A stretch of DNA of 64,000 bases. It comes from Hygrocybe punicea. Lineage: Eukaryota > Basidiomycota > Agaricomycetes > Agaricales > Hygrophoraceae. This document shows, one piece after another, positions 22,182 to 32,649 of the stretch. Each line of letters starts with the position of its first letter. The stretch's first letter is position 1. Below the pieces are notes generated by a model. The model was not told the origin of the DNA, made no database searches, and saw nothing but the letters and a program-made list of their open reading frames with translations. Location of the stretch: positions 1,674,001-1,738,000 of the forward strand of contig OY744465.1 in the NCBI GenBank assembly GCA_963556145.1, in the 5' to 3' direction. Made by a program: the position numbers and the translations under genes.

Positions 22182-22502
22182 TCAGGGAAGGAGTTGATTC
22201 ATGCCAGGACCATCATGCTAAATAGTGGTAGTGTCTGTAGAGATAAGAGCAAGCAACACAATGCTCCGGTACAAGTGTTCTTCTTCAACTTGATATTCAC
22301 AACAGACGACTGCAGGGAAGCTTCGAAGCTTGGATTCACATCCCAGAGGAGGAACTTAACATTGCAAGAACTAAATCAGGTTTATCAGTAGAAAAAGGCT
22401 CACTTTCTTTGTGACTGCTGTCGATGGTTGACTCCATCTTGTTTAGTGTTGGTTCGATGTTGCTGAAGGAGTCAATTTGGTAAATTTGTCAAAACTCCGT
22501 TG
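22182..22502. other. Flank between pogo-like element 1 and a fold-back
   Basis: A short open frame 22194-22391 is not recognised. This is original flank of element 1 on the right side. No regulatory signal is clear. Confidence 0.3.
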
Positions 22503-22504
22503 TA

Positions 22505-24220
22505 TGGGGGGCCTCCCTGGACAAAAATATGTGTCCCTTCAGGTTTGGCTCAGTGTGCATCAGTGCGCATTGGTACAAATCAGTGCAAATCAATGCAAAT
22601 CAGCGCAAATCAGTGAAGATCAGTGCAGATCAGTGTAGATCTCAGTGCAGATCAGTGCGTACTAGTGCGCATCAGTGCAGATCCCAGAGCAGATCAGTGC
22701 GCACCAGTACAGATCAGTGCAAATCAGTGTGCACTAGTGCAGATCAATGCAGTATAATGAGGTTGCTGATATAATTTGATAAGTTGAATTTGGATACAAG
22801 ATTTCCTTTTATAATCATAGCTAAGTTAAATAATATGATTATATCAGTTATCACTCTTGTATTATGATTGATAAAATGAAGAAAATTCACATTTGAGTAG
22901 TTTGTTTGAATATCCTGCAAAAATGCTCAATCAAATGCTAAACAAGCAGTACTTAATTATAATTTTAGACTTTTTAGACTTTTTGGATGAAAAATAATAC
23001 AGAGTCATTACAGTTCTAAATTTGAACATTCATATTGAAAAGTGAATCCTATATACATTTTTAAGTCATACACAGTATATTAACACCTCTTGAGACTTTA
23101 CATCGAGTTTAATTAGCTAGTTATAGTATGAAATAATAAATGTGCAAAATGAACCTCATAATGGTGCAGTCTCAAGGAGTGTTGATATACTGGAGACATC
23201 AACATTTAAGAACCAAATTCCAGGACATTCAAGCCTACCTTTTGACTTAAATTTAAAAGGTGATTTTCTGATGATTTCTGTATCAAAATCAAGATTGGTA
23301 TCCATAGATGATTTAATAAAGTGGCTTTGGAAAATAATCACTATGATTCACTCCAAATGGAACTAGCTAATTAAACTCAATGTAAAGTCTCAAGAGGTGT
23401 TAATATACTGTGTATGACTTAAAAATGTATATAGGATTCACTTTTCAATATGAATGTTCAAATTTAGAACTGTAATGACTCTATATTATTTTTCATCCAA
23501 AAAGTCTAAAAAGTCTAAAATTATAATTAAGTACTGCTTGTTTAGCATTTGATTGAGCATTTTTGCAGGATATTCAAATAAACTACTCAAATGTGAATTT
23601 TCTTCATTTTATCAATCATAATACAAGAGTGATAACTGATATAATCATATTATTTAACTTAGCTATGATTATAAAAGGAAATCTTGTATCCAAATTCAAC
23701 TTATCAAATTATATCAGCAACCTCATTATACTGCATTGATCTGCACTAGTGCACACTGATTTGCACTGATCTGCACTGGTGCGCACTAGTGCACACTGAT
23801 CTGCATTAATACATACTAATCTGCACTGGGATCTGTACTGATGTGTACTGATCTGCACTGCTCTGCATGGTGAAGCACTACCCTGCATAGTGCAATGTGC
23901 ATCATGATGCTATCCCTAGCATAAATGGCACTGAGATGCACCAGATTGCATAATGCAAACAGAAAGGCACCATGATGCATAGTGCAGGACCTGTTATAAC
24001 AGGTTATAATTGGTTCTCACATCAGTGTGACAACCCATTATCATGAGTACTACAGGGTGCATAATGGTTCTTCAGGATGCAGCACCATGCATATCAATTA
24101 TTCACTGTGCAGCAAGATGCAGCACCATGAAATACAATGCATCAGCATGAAAAGAAATGCTTCAGAGTGCATCAGAGTGATTGGACATGCTCAGCCTTAG
24201 TTTTGTCCAGTGGAAACCCA
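22505..24220. mobile_element. Large TA-flanked fold-back element
   Basis: Left end TGGGGGGCCTCCCTGGACAA at 22505 with TA before it (22503-22504). The worn right end TTTTGTCCAGTGGAAACCCA at 24220 is followed by TA. Inside, 22760-23130 is almost an exact inverse of 23360-23740, leaving a spacer of about 230 bp. Outside the arms are tandem 10-bp units of the AAATCAGTGC / GCAGATCAGT type (22552-22750, inverse at 23735-23870), then a TGCATCATGATGC-rich stretch (23870-24190). No coding capacity. Confidence 0.8.
22552..22750. repeat. 10-bp minisatellite (CAGTGC/AAATCAGTGC type)
   Basis: About 20 imperfect tandem units with GCAAATCAGT and GCAGATCAGT variants. The inverse array is at about 23735-23870. 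Confidence 0.75.
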
Positions 24221-24339
24221 TAATGACAATGTAATACAAGAGTTAAGGTACTGGTCGGTGTATTAAGCATAGCAGGTGTGATAGAATCTACTTGAATGGC
24301 AGCACTCACTCCGATCAATAAAGGTGTGGCTTGATGTAG

Positions 24340-24702
24340 CACTGGATGCAAGCCATAATATTTCTAATAAAAATATCATGAAATTGTTTTGAAACTAATC
24401 CATATTATTTTATCATGTCATTTGCAGAAAACATTAAGATATATACTGCATATTTTTTGTATATTTCTGAAAAAGGTATGATAAAGATATGATAAAAATT
24501 ATGAGAAAAGAAAAGATGTTCAAAGACTATGAAATTGTATTTCTTTTAAGATAGCACTCAAGATATTTTTATAATAACTTCCTTTGAAATGAACAGAAAT
24601 TATTCAAAATGTTTTTAAACTTTTTCTTACAATGATGTGTTAAAGTAACATGGATTAATTTCAAGATATTTTGAGAAGAAATACTATGGCGTGCATCCAG
24701 TG
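24340..24702. mobile_element. Small AT-rich MITE with long TIRs
   Basis: Ends CACTGGATGC and GCATCCAGTG, with roughly 60-75 bp of imperfect inverted homology and a 3-bp flank TAG (24337-24339, 24703-24705). No coding capacity. A 3-bp duplication would suit PIF/Harbinger, but TAG is not its usual TWA target, so the superfamily is open. Confidence 0.6.
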
Positions 24703-25142
24703 TAGTGAGTTCATGAGGGACTAATCGAGCAGAGGCTTTGTAAGTGAGCTAGATAATGATTTTCCCCAAAAGTTCATACATACACATTGGGGAGAAATCA
24801 TGCAATTAATTTTTTTATCTTTCTTCTCTGCACTCATAGTCCTCTCAGTCTACTTGCCACTGGTTTAGGTCATTTCTGAAGCTTTTCCATCCTCAAATGA
24901 CTTCCTTTCCTGCTGGTGTTAGTGATAAAGACTAGTGTTGCCTTAACTTGGCTGATCAGGAAAAGCTGATCCCAGTTCTGATTTTGTGGTACACAACCGG
25001 CTTTCTCAGAGGTTGATATTTGGTAGCTATACACCATAGCTACCAAATATCAACCTCTAAGAAAGCTGGTTGTGCACCAAAAAATCAGAACCGGGATCAG
25101 CTAGTATATAGCTACCAAATATCAACCTGTGAGAAAGCTGGT

Positions 25143-25661
25143 TAGTGTTGCCGTAGTTCGGTTCCGAACCTAGCCGAACCCGGTTCAAACCCCGAACCGA
25201 ACCCGGGGTTCAGTCTAAGTTCAGCCAAATGCTGAACCGGACCGCGGGTTCGGTTCAGGGTTTCGAGGCTGGCCGGATTTCCTGAACGGCTCCAAACCGC
25301 GTCCAAACCGCGAACGCGGATATTTTTAAGGAATTTATTTCATTTGTTTTTCATATTTCTTTACTTACCATTTCGTGTTAAACGGTATCATGTGACCGGC
25401 CGTGACGAGGTAGCTTTCACGTGACACAGCAACATCAACGCGGATTGAACACAACACAATTTGTGTTGTGTTCCTCAAGGTAAGTTTCCTTTTTTTCTTA
25501 ACTTTACTAATGTTATTTGTGACAGGAAAATCGACAACCACGGCAACGACAACCACGACGCCCAGCAGCAGCAGCAGCAATGTCGGCAGCAGCAGCAACA
25601 GCGGCAGCGGCAACGGCAACAGCAGCAACAGCAGGAGCGCAGCAGCAACAGCAGCAACGGA

Positions 25662-25725
<64 letters not shown>

Positions 25726-25758
25726 ATGGCCATGACAGCAGCAGCAGCGCCGGCAGTG

Positions 25759-25789
<31 letters not shown>

Positions 25790-26380
25790 CGCAGGAGCAA
25801 CAGCAGCAACGGCGGCAGCAGCAACGGCGGCAACAGCAGCAGCAGCAGCAGCAACGCTGGCAGCAGCAACACCGGCAGCAGCAGCAGCTGCTGCTGGTGC
25901 ATCAAGCCCCAACATCACCATCAGCAGCGGCAACAACAACGGCAACCACCACCACGACGGCCAGCAGCAGCAGCAGCAGCAATGCCGGCAGCAGCAGCAA
26001 CAGCGGCAGCGGCAACGGCAACAGCAGCAGCAGGAGCGCAGCAGCGATGGCGACGGCAGCAGCAGCAGCAGCACCAGCAGTGGGAGCGGCAGCAGCAGCA
26101 GCAACAGCACCAGACGGCTCCCCCGTAGCCCAACTTCCTCGCGAAGCGTAGCGCCGTATCAATTGATACGTGCCTGCCATTTGCAAGGAGAACGGAGCTC
26201 AGGGGTGAGCCAACCTCGGTCTGGGGTTCAGACCGCGTCTGAACCCAGACCGAACGCTAAGAGACGGTTCAAAGCCGTTCGGGTCCAGGTTTGGCCATGC
26301 GCCAAACCGGACCCGAAGTTCAGTTCGCGGTTCCGCCAAAAAGGGTCGGAACCGGACCGAACTGAACTTCAGCAACACTA
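25143..26380 (+). mobile_element. Non-autonomous hAT element D with trinucleotide tract
   Basis: Starts TAGTGTTGCCGTAGTTCGG, ends CTTCAGCAACACTA, with exact 8-bp duplication AAGCTGGT at 25135-25142 and 26381-26388. Subterminal regions are packed with GGTTCG/CGAACC words. An intron-like segment 25480-25525 (CAAG|GTAAGT ... GTGACAG) precedes a 560-bp tract of CAG, CAA, GGC and CGG triplets (25550-26110). The tract is followed by the palindrome at 26137-26192, whose centre CGTATCAATTGATACG is an exact 16-bp palindrome. The 300-residue open frames across the tract are simple-sequence translations (poly-Gln/Ser/Gly or poly-Ala). Confidence 0.88.
25550..26110. repeat. CAG/CAA/GGC trinucleotide tract
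   Basis: Interrupted GNC/CAR triplets keep all three plus-strand phases and the minus strand open. One phase reads Gln/Arg-rich with an Asn-Gly run. Confidence 0.9.
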
Positions 26381-26531
26381 AAGCTGGTTGTGCACCAAAA
26401 AATCAGAACCGGGATCAGCTAGTATATAACTACCAAATATCAACCTATGAGAAAGCTGATTGTGCACCAAAAAATCTGAACTGGGATCAGCTTTTCCTGA
26501 CCAGCCAAGTTGAGGCAACACTAGTAAAGAC

Positions 26532-26640
26532 ATGTCCAACTTACAAAGAAATGGATCTGGATCAGTTCCTGAAAAGATAATCACCTGTAAAGAGGCTATC
26601 AAAGAAAACTCTGCTATTCTAGCCAGGAATGCACTTAGTT
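26532..26640 (+). pseudogene. Fragment of a decayed multicopy gene (5' piece)
   Basis: The frame EKIITCKEAIKENSAILARN reads through between element C and the diverged element at 26641. It probably belongs to the decayed gene continuing at about 30586, separated by later insertions. Function unknown. Confidence 0.35.
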
Positions 26641-27182
26641 AATGGCATGGGTCTACCGCAGGTTTTTTTCTGTGACCCATACCCATTTTCAGTGGTTAAT
26701 CCACAGATCCTCAGTGGTGACTGGGTGGTGCTGGGCACACTACCATCCTCCTAGTTACCTTGCAGTTGCAGTGCCAACATCAATTGATGTAGTAGTGCAC
26801 ATCCATGAGGTATGTTGGTGGTGGGTTTGCAGAGGTTAATCCGTGGGTCCTCAGCAGTGACTGGGTGGTGTTGGGCACACCATCATCCTCCTGGTTACCT
26901 CATGGTTGCAGTGCCAATGTCAATTGATGTGGTGGTGTGCATTCACGAGGTGGTTGCTATTGTCATAGTGGTGGTGGCTGCTGTTGTCCTTGCCACCTGT
27001 CATCCTCATTGGGTGTGTGGTGTTTATGTTGTTACTGTTGTTGTTGTTTGTGTAATTAGTAGCTAAGAAAAAAAACCAAAAAAATACTTACCTACTCCAA
27101 CCACCCCCCTGTTGCCCTTCTCCCCATGTCTCATGGGTGTCTATTGTTATTGTTGCTGTTCTCCATCATATGCTGTTGCTGG
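26641..27182. repeat. Diverged cassette element with two tandem palindrome copies (left part)
   Basis: Two tandem units of about 130 bp each contain ACTGGGTGGTG, a GGGCACAC...ACC segment and a palindrome with core CATCAATTGATGT (about 26757-26815) or TGTCAATTGATGTG (about 26886-26952). GTTGTTG-rich sequence follows. Sequence after the downstream LTR element (30426-30585) with CATGGGTATGGG words may be its right part. Boundaries are not proven. Confidence 0.5.
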
Positions 27183-27364
27183 TGTAGAGACATATATATC
27201 TCTGGGTACGTATTCACTCATTTTACCATATTCCCTATTTGTTCTATCATTTGTATGTAGTGGCTGTTGTAAATAGTCACAAATAAGAAGAGTTTTGGGT
27301 TTTCATCCCACTGACAACGAGCTTGCTCATCAAATCCGCGCCTACCCAGGCCATGTTCACTACA
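27183..27364 (+). repeat. Left LTR (182 bp)
   Basis: TG...CA, nearly identical to 30244-30425 with a few transitions, for example GTTCACTACA after CAGGCCATG versus CAGGCCGCG. Confidence 0.78.
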
Positions 27365-28756
27365 TCTGGAGCCCACCACAAGGACTGTCAACCTCTTCTT
27401 CAACTTTTCCCTCTTTGACTTCGCCATTTTGGCACCTTTCCCTCTTTCTGGCAGCAACAGCGCCCCATAGTCAATAGCCCCCCATATTCGGCAGCATTTC
27501 ACACACCTCCAGTCTCCCACCAGCTCCTACACCCATTTCTAATGTTTTCAACACCTTTGTATTGTTTCTTCGTACCAGTTGCACCCCCTGGGCAGCAGAA
27601 CTCGGCTTTTTGGCCTTTTTGTCACGGCATCACAGCCACGTCACACGGTGTTCAATACACCCCCCCTCTGCATTTCCCTTTTATTTCAGTACTCCCGCCA
27701 CCCACGCTCATTTTAACACCACCAATGGACCCGGCATTCGACGCCCCACAGATCCCACTCGAAAAACCGCCCCCAGAAAGCTCCAAAATGGCCACAATGA
27801 GTGCGTCCAATATGGAGCACGCTGTAGAGGGTCGACGTCCCTCTGAGTCCGTATCATCGATATATCACAAATCCGGACCAACCCGATGCCGCCATTCGAC
27901 TTGCATTCGAACCCGACGTAACCCGATGTGACGTGACGTGACATGACCCGATGTGACCGACGTAACCCGACACATGCCGCTTTGTGACGGCCGCTTTTGG
28001 GCTAAATCCGGCAGCCTCAAACGCCTCGGAGTTCCAATTCCAGGAGATGGATCTCTTCGGACTCAATCCCCGACTTCGGATTTACTTTATTTATGCATCC
28101 CCTCATCCTTTCGGAGATATGTAGGACTTTCTAGATCTTTTCCTTGCATATTCGTTTTCCCCTCCATTTCCTGTCTTCGTTGCTTTGCAACCCCCCTTTC
28201 CACATCCCCATTCCAACCTTTCTTTGTAGCTTACCATCGGCCGAAGTAGACATGTCCGAAAGTAGATTACTGTTTCCTGTACTATAAAAACGGTCCCCGA
28301 CGACCATACAAAATAACATACCCTTAGTCCCCATTCCCCTTTAGTCAGAATCGTCTTTTAATTCCTTCAAATGCTCGTCCACGTAGATCCTTAGCTTTTT
28401 ATAGTCCACTTCGTCGTCTTTATCATTGTTCCCATATATTCGTTCATCGTTTCCGACCCAACCCGACCCGACCCGCCATACCCGACATTGTCGGCATCGT
28501 CGGGTTCTTTATTATTTGTCCGTTTTTACTCCGTTCATCACCGGATTCGTCGTTATTAGTCCAGTTTTACGCGGCGGCTTTACTTTTACTAACATTCCCT
28601 TCCTTTTACTACTATTCCCAACACTGACTTATCCAGTCACTTCTACGCTGACACCCTCTGGTTAGGATCTTATTTCTTTATATAGTTCCGAAGCCACCAA
28701 GAACCTGCATCTACAGTGCCTCATACATCAAACGGGTAATGGAGGCCCTGTAGACG
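27365..28756. other. Leader region of the non-autonomous LTR element
   Basis: No convincing gene. 27905-27975 has repeated GTGAC/CCCGA words. A TATA-like CTATAAAAACGG at about 28281, about 475 bp before the internal open frame, could be a promoter. CCCGACCCGACCCGCC lies near 28455. Confidence 0.35.
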
Positions 28757-30091
28757 ATGGAAAATGCCCGCCATGCAATGGCTGTTGCATGTGCATCTTT
28801 AGGTACGCCCCCTGTCATCATCCCCATGGTTCCTGTGTAGGAAAACGCGTCCGCGCGCGCCAACGCAATGTTAACACGTGTATTGATGCGTCCCCACCTG
28901 TTTCCGCCTCGTTTTGGCCCCCCGTCTTCGTGTATGCCCTCGCAATCATCCCCAGAGGTGTTCCAACACACGCCGCCATCATCTGTGCCCACGCTGTCCC
29001 CGGAAAAATGCATCCACGCGCGCCAATGCGACGATAATGTGCGTATCGACGCATTCCCCCCTGTTTCAGACCTGAATCGCCTCCCGTTTGCGTCAACGGC
29101 CTCGCCATTATCCCCAGCAACAAGCCACACCATGCCACCACCATCTGCGCCCTCGCCAGCCTCAGGACAACGCGCCCACACGCCCCAACACATCGAAAAC
29201 ACGCATATCGACACGACCATCTCCGTTTCGCCCTTGTTTTGCCCGCCGTCACCGTCTACGCCCTCTCCATCGTCCCCAGATGCAAGCCACGACGTACACC
29301 CGTCATTTGAACATGCACCATCCCCAGGAAAACGTGTCCGCGCGCGCCCAAGGGCGTTTTCCATGCGTCCCAGCACGTCTGCCTCCATTTCACCCCCGTT
29401 TCGCCCCATGTTCGCGTCTACAGCCTCGATGTCGCCCCTAGAAGCGATCCATGACACACCCCCACCATCTGAGCCCCCGCCATCACCTGGAGACCGTGCC
29501 AGTGCCCAACAGACAGTGTTTTCGATGTATTCCACCATTTCCGCACCCATTTCGCCCTCGTTTCGCCTCCCATCACCGTCTACACCCACGCTGTCATCCC
29601 TGGGGGTGATCCGTACCGATACCTGTCGAAAAACCACAACCGGAAAGCCCCAACAACCCGCCCAAGAGCACTCGTGCGTCAAACACGACTCGGAACAGAT
29701 AGAGAGCTGTGCAACGGGTTTAGCCTGTGCATCCCAGCTGCTCGCGTCTATGGACTCGCTCTTGTCCCCAGATACAAGCCCTGACACGCCATCACCATCT
29801 GCATCCATGCCATTCCTGAAATTGCCAACTCCATCACCTACCTCATCCTTGTTGCCTTCCCATGTGTCTTCCCCTCTCGAAAATATTTACACTGGTCTAC
29901 TCGAGGTCCTGTCCCCTTCAATGCCCAAACTGGAGTCTATTGTCATCAATAACATATCAGCTGCAACCTTCCTTTCTCTCGAGTCCGCGTTGTTATCCCT
30001 TAAGGCCCTCAAGGTTTTGGAGCAAAAGTTGGTAAAGTTGGTGGATCGGTTAGAGAAGTTGAAAGATTATGTGTTGGAAGATTATTGTTGA
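28757..30091 (+). CDS. Pro/Ser-rich repeat protein with C-terminal coiled coil, one in-frame stop
   Basis: From ATG 28757 (MENARHAMAVACASLGTPPV) the frame runs to 30091 with a single TAG near 28838. The next in-frame ATG (28868) starts an uninterrupted 407-residue frame. About six imperfect 162-bp (54-residue) repeats cover 28835-29780. Each holds a basic SPGKRVRARP-like motif and a Pro/Ser-rich SPPFxPxxxSTxSPSS stretch with ID or VRID between. The last 90 residues (SLESALLSLKALKVLEQKLV...) suggest a coiled coil. The minus strand is also open for 365 codons. Function unknown; a Gag-like or structural role in the LTR element is a guess. Confidence 0.45.
28835..29780. repeat. 162-bp tandem repeat (about six units)
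   Basis: Comparable positions (CGCGTCCGCGCGCGCCAACG and variants) recur near 28840, 29001, 29163, 29325, 29489 and 29650. The 162-bp period equals 54 codons, so frame is kept. Confidence 0.75.
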
Positions 30092-30243
30092 TTTGTTTGG
30101 TTTTTTTTTTTTTTTTTTTTTTCTTTTCAGTGTTGTCCTACCCCTCCCTCCCCATTTTTCTATTTCTATTTCTATTTTTTCTATTTCTTTCTCCCTTGCC
30201 TTGTGTGAGACTGAGGACAGTCTCTATTTGTGTCCCTACTGGA

Positions 30244-30425
30244 TGTAGAGACATATATATATCTGGGTACGTATTCATTCATTTTACCATATTTCCTATT
30301 TGTTCTATTATTTGTATGTAGTGGCTGTTGTAAATAGTTACAAACAAGAAGAGTTTTGGGTTTTCATCCCACTGACAATGAGCTCGCTCATCGAATCCAC
30401 GCCTACCCAGGCCGCGTTCACTACA
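30244..30425 (+). repeat. Right LTR (182 bp)
   Basis: Direct copy of 27183-27364, same length and same TG...CA ends, followed by CTGG. Confidence 0.78.
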
Positions 30426-30585
30426 CTGGTTGACAGCTAACTGGATGTCACATGATTGTGATCTTAACATGATAAACCCGCATGACCCGTGCCATGGGTA
30501 TGGGTTTGGGCTGGGTCCAGATTTGGATACCCATATCTGTACCCATGGCAACCTGTGACCAAAAACCTGCAGGGTCACTGCAAAT

Positions 30586-31611
30586 GACCAAAAAAAAAAA
30601 AAAAGGCTGATAGAGGAGTGGAAAAGAGATTCCAGTTGTAGAGCACTTGGTTATGATCAAATAACATCCATGTCATTTTCTGAACTTTGAGCTGTGCTTT
30701 CTGAAGCCAAGAGCCAAAAACTTGCAAGCATTGGAAGTTCAGCACAATAGGAGAATCTTTTGAGTAAGAAGCAGGCTGTAGCAAATACAAAGATGATGGA
30801 AGATCTCACACTTCTACTTGAACAGGAATAGTTCAACCAGCTTCTAGCATCTGAACAGCATGAAATTGATCTCCTTTTCTGGGCTGGCTATTCAATGTAC
30901 AAGGAACTGAACTCAGTTAAGGGTAGGAACTCTTCAATGATGTGCTGGTCTGACAACAACATTGCTGGTCCAATTTATTAGCAAACAAGGACAATGATGC
31001 TACTTTGAGACTTTCTGATGCCACAGATACTGCTGTACATTGAGCTTTGAAAGTCACCACACGAGAAGGGGTCAAAACTGCTAGTCTGGCAGGAGCACTA
31101 TTCAACAATAAGGATGACAAGAAGGGACATCAGGATTTGCATCGGCACTATTTCCAGAAGTTCAAGGGTTCTAGTTTGACCAAATTTCCCTGCACCAATA
31201 ACGCCTACTACCAATCATACTGTAATGCTGTAGCCAAAATCTTCAAATTTCTACTTCATTATATTTTATTCCTTGAGCTTGTACATGACCGAAAGGAGAA
31301 ATGCAACTTCAACCACATGGAACTGAATGTGTATAAGGCCTAGCAAAATCCTCCCACTCTGACAGAACTGGCCATTCTGGTTCTCTATGCTCAGTTGGTG
31401 ACTCATCCCTACATGCACTCAGTCTGCAGGCAAGATACCCAATGCACCAACATTCTAGATCATGAACCTTTGCATTCAAATCTCAAGTCCCATATTCAGT
31501 GAGTCATTACTGCACCAGATCTTTTTGTGGCAGCAGATGCATCATATACATCTAGTTCAGTTGATAGCAAGCTTAGCATGATACTGCAGCAGTATATGTA
31601 GTCCTCAGGAT
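30586..31611 (+). pseudogene. Decayed gene of a multicopy basidiomycete family
   Basis: One plus-strand frame can be followed with scattered stops and no known catalytic motif: RLIEEWKRDSSCRALGYDQI, SKKQAVANTKMMEDLTLLLE, LASEQHEIDLLFWAGYSMYK, VTTREGVKTASLAGALFNNK, DDKKGHQDLHRHYFQKFKGS, ELAILVLYAQLVTHPYMHSV. I recall similar text from repeated predicted proteins in ectomycorrhizal Agaricales, so I call it a dispersed family of unknown function, possibly transposon-associated. Stops (TGA 30687, TAG about 30750 and 30829) and the element at 31612 end it. Confidence 0.55.
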
Positions 31612-32645
31612 TAGTGTATTGCATGGGTACAGGCAAATCTGTGGGTTTTGTCGTTGGTATAGCCTCGGGTAGGGTATGGGTCATACTTTTGTGACCTGTG
31701 GCTATACCTGTACCTGCCATGGGTAACCTGTGATATTTGGTCACACATCGCATTCAACTGCAACTGCATAGTGATGGACAGGTTCGGTTTAGTCCGGTTC
31801 AGGCCAAAAAAATCTGAACCTTGAATCGAACCTAAGGTTCAGTTCAGTCAATACACTGAACCTTAAACTGAACCTTAGGTTCAGGTTTAAACAGTTTCAG
31901 TTCAGGTTCACCCTGATCTGAACCCTCAACCACACCTGTAAGTGTATCATAGGGCTAGATTACATTTTTATTCAGTATAAAGGCCTTTATTTTATGCCTT
32001 GTAGTTATATAGCGTAAACAAAAGTTCCTTTAGCAGCAAATTATCTGTATTACTGTACATTTGTATCACTTAAAGCTAAAATGTTAAATAAATTGAAATT
32101 ATCAGCTTTAATGTTGCAGCTGTAGTACTTAAAAATAATGATAATATAATACATCATACATGCTTGAGGCTTACCTTGACATAATCCTCAGATATTATAC
32201 AACTTATACCAACTTATCCTGATAAATCCAGAGCTCAAACCCCCTGAAGGAAAGTGGCAGGATTTAACAGGAAGTTGTTAGCTACAACAAGAGAAAAGTG
32301 ATCATGTTTCTTCCAAAAATTAGGCAAAATTATATCATATTTGTTGAAGTTTAGGTTCTGGTTCAAACTGGTTCAAACCAGATTCACAGAATTTCCTTCC
32401 TGCCTAAACCTTGAACTAAATCTCAGGTTCGGTTCAGGCCTCAGCTTGAACCTGAACCCTATTTCAGGTTCAGTTCAGTTCAGTTCAGGTCCAAACCTTG
32501 GTTCAGAACCAAACCTATCCATCACTAGTAGATATGGGTCCTGGGTAACCCAAGGGTTAGAACTTGCATACCCATGACAAAACCCATACCTCGAGGGCAG
32601 GTACAGGTTTTCGACAGGTATGGGTATAGGTACCCTTGAAAAAAC
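31612..32645. mobile_element. Probable hAT-like MITE with GGGTAC-rich ends (outer)
   Basis: The left side TAGTGTATTGCATGGGTAC is partly inverse to the right side (GTACCCTTGAAAAAAC). Flanking CTCAGGAT (31604-31611) and CTGAGGAT (32646-32653) differ at one base. Both interiors are rich in GGGTAC/GGGTATGG words, as in the better defined element at 61729-62372. The exact ends are uncertain. Confidence 0.45.
31769..32527. mobile_element. Short hAT-like MITE with GGTTCAG arrays (inner)
   Basis: Ends TAGTGATGGACAGGTTCGG and the inverse CCTATCCATCACTA. Both subterminal zones hold many GGTTCAG/CTGAACC words. I find no matching 8-mers at the two flanks (CAACTGCA, GTAGATAT), so the ends may have recombined. 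Confidence 0.55.
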
Positions 32646-32649
32646 CTGA

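Larger units (their letters stand above)
24933..26523. mobile_element. hAT MITE C (outer) with internal inverted repeats
   Basis: Ends TAGTGTTGCCTTAACTTGGC and its near inverse. TIRs are about 46 bp with few mismatches. The flanking 8-mers ATAAAGAC (24925-24932) and GTAAAGAC (26524-26531) differ at one base. Inside, a unit containing GGTTGATATTTGGTAGC and AGAAAGCTGG is repeated in both orientations. A second hAT element (25143-26380) is inserted in one unit. Confidence 0.82.
27183..30425 (+). mobile_element. Non-autonomous LTR retrotransposon-like element
   Basis: Two direct 182-bp repeats starting TGTAGAGACATATATAT and ending GTTCACTACA (27183-27364 and 30244-30425), with a 4-bp duplication CTGG outside (27179-27182, 30426-30429). 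The interior encodes no reverse transcriptase or integrase, only an open frame with 54-residue repeats. TGGAGCCCACC two bases after the left LTR could be a primer-binding site. No convincing polypurine tract is seen. Best described as a LARD-like element needing another element's enzymes. Confidence 0.72.

Noticed and set aside
22552..22750. CRISPR-like array of short repeats
   Set aside because: Units are contiguous 10-bp minisatellite copies without unique spacers, in a eukaryotic fold-back element.
25365..26186. Long open frames (poly-Leu, poly-Ala, poly-Gln) on both strands across the CAG tract
   Set aside because: A trinucleotide tract leaves all phases open. There is no stable domain, and the same happens in elements E, F and H.
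28711..29808. 365-codon minus-strand open frame opposite the 54-residue repeat protein
   Set aside because: It follows from the in-phase 162-bp repeat and high GC. The plus strand has the longer frame with a non-repetitive coiled-coil end, so plus is preferred.
31769..32527. Calling this element a confirmed hAT insertion
   Set aside because: The ends are clear inverted repeats, but the flanking 8-mers do not match, so it is reported only as probable.
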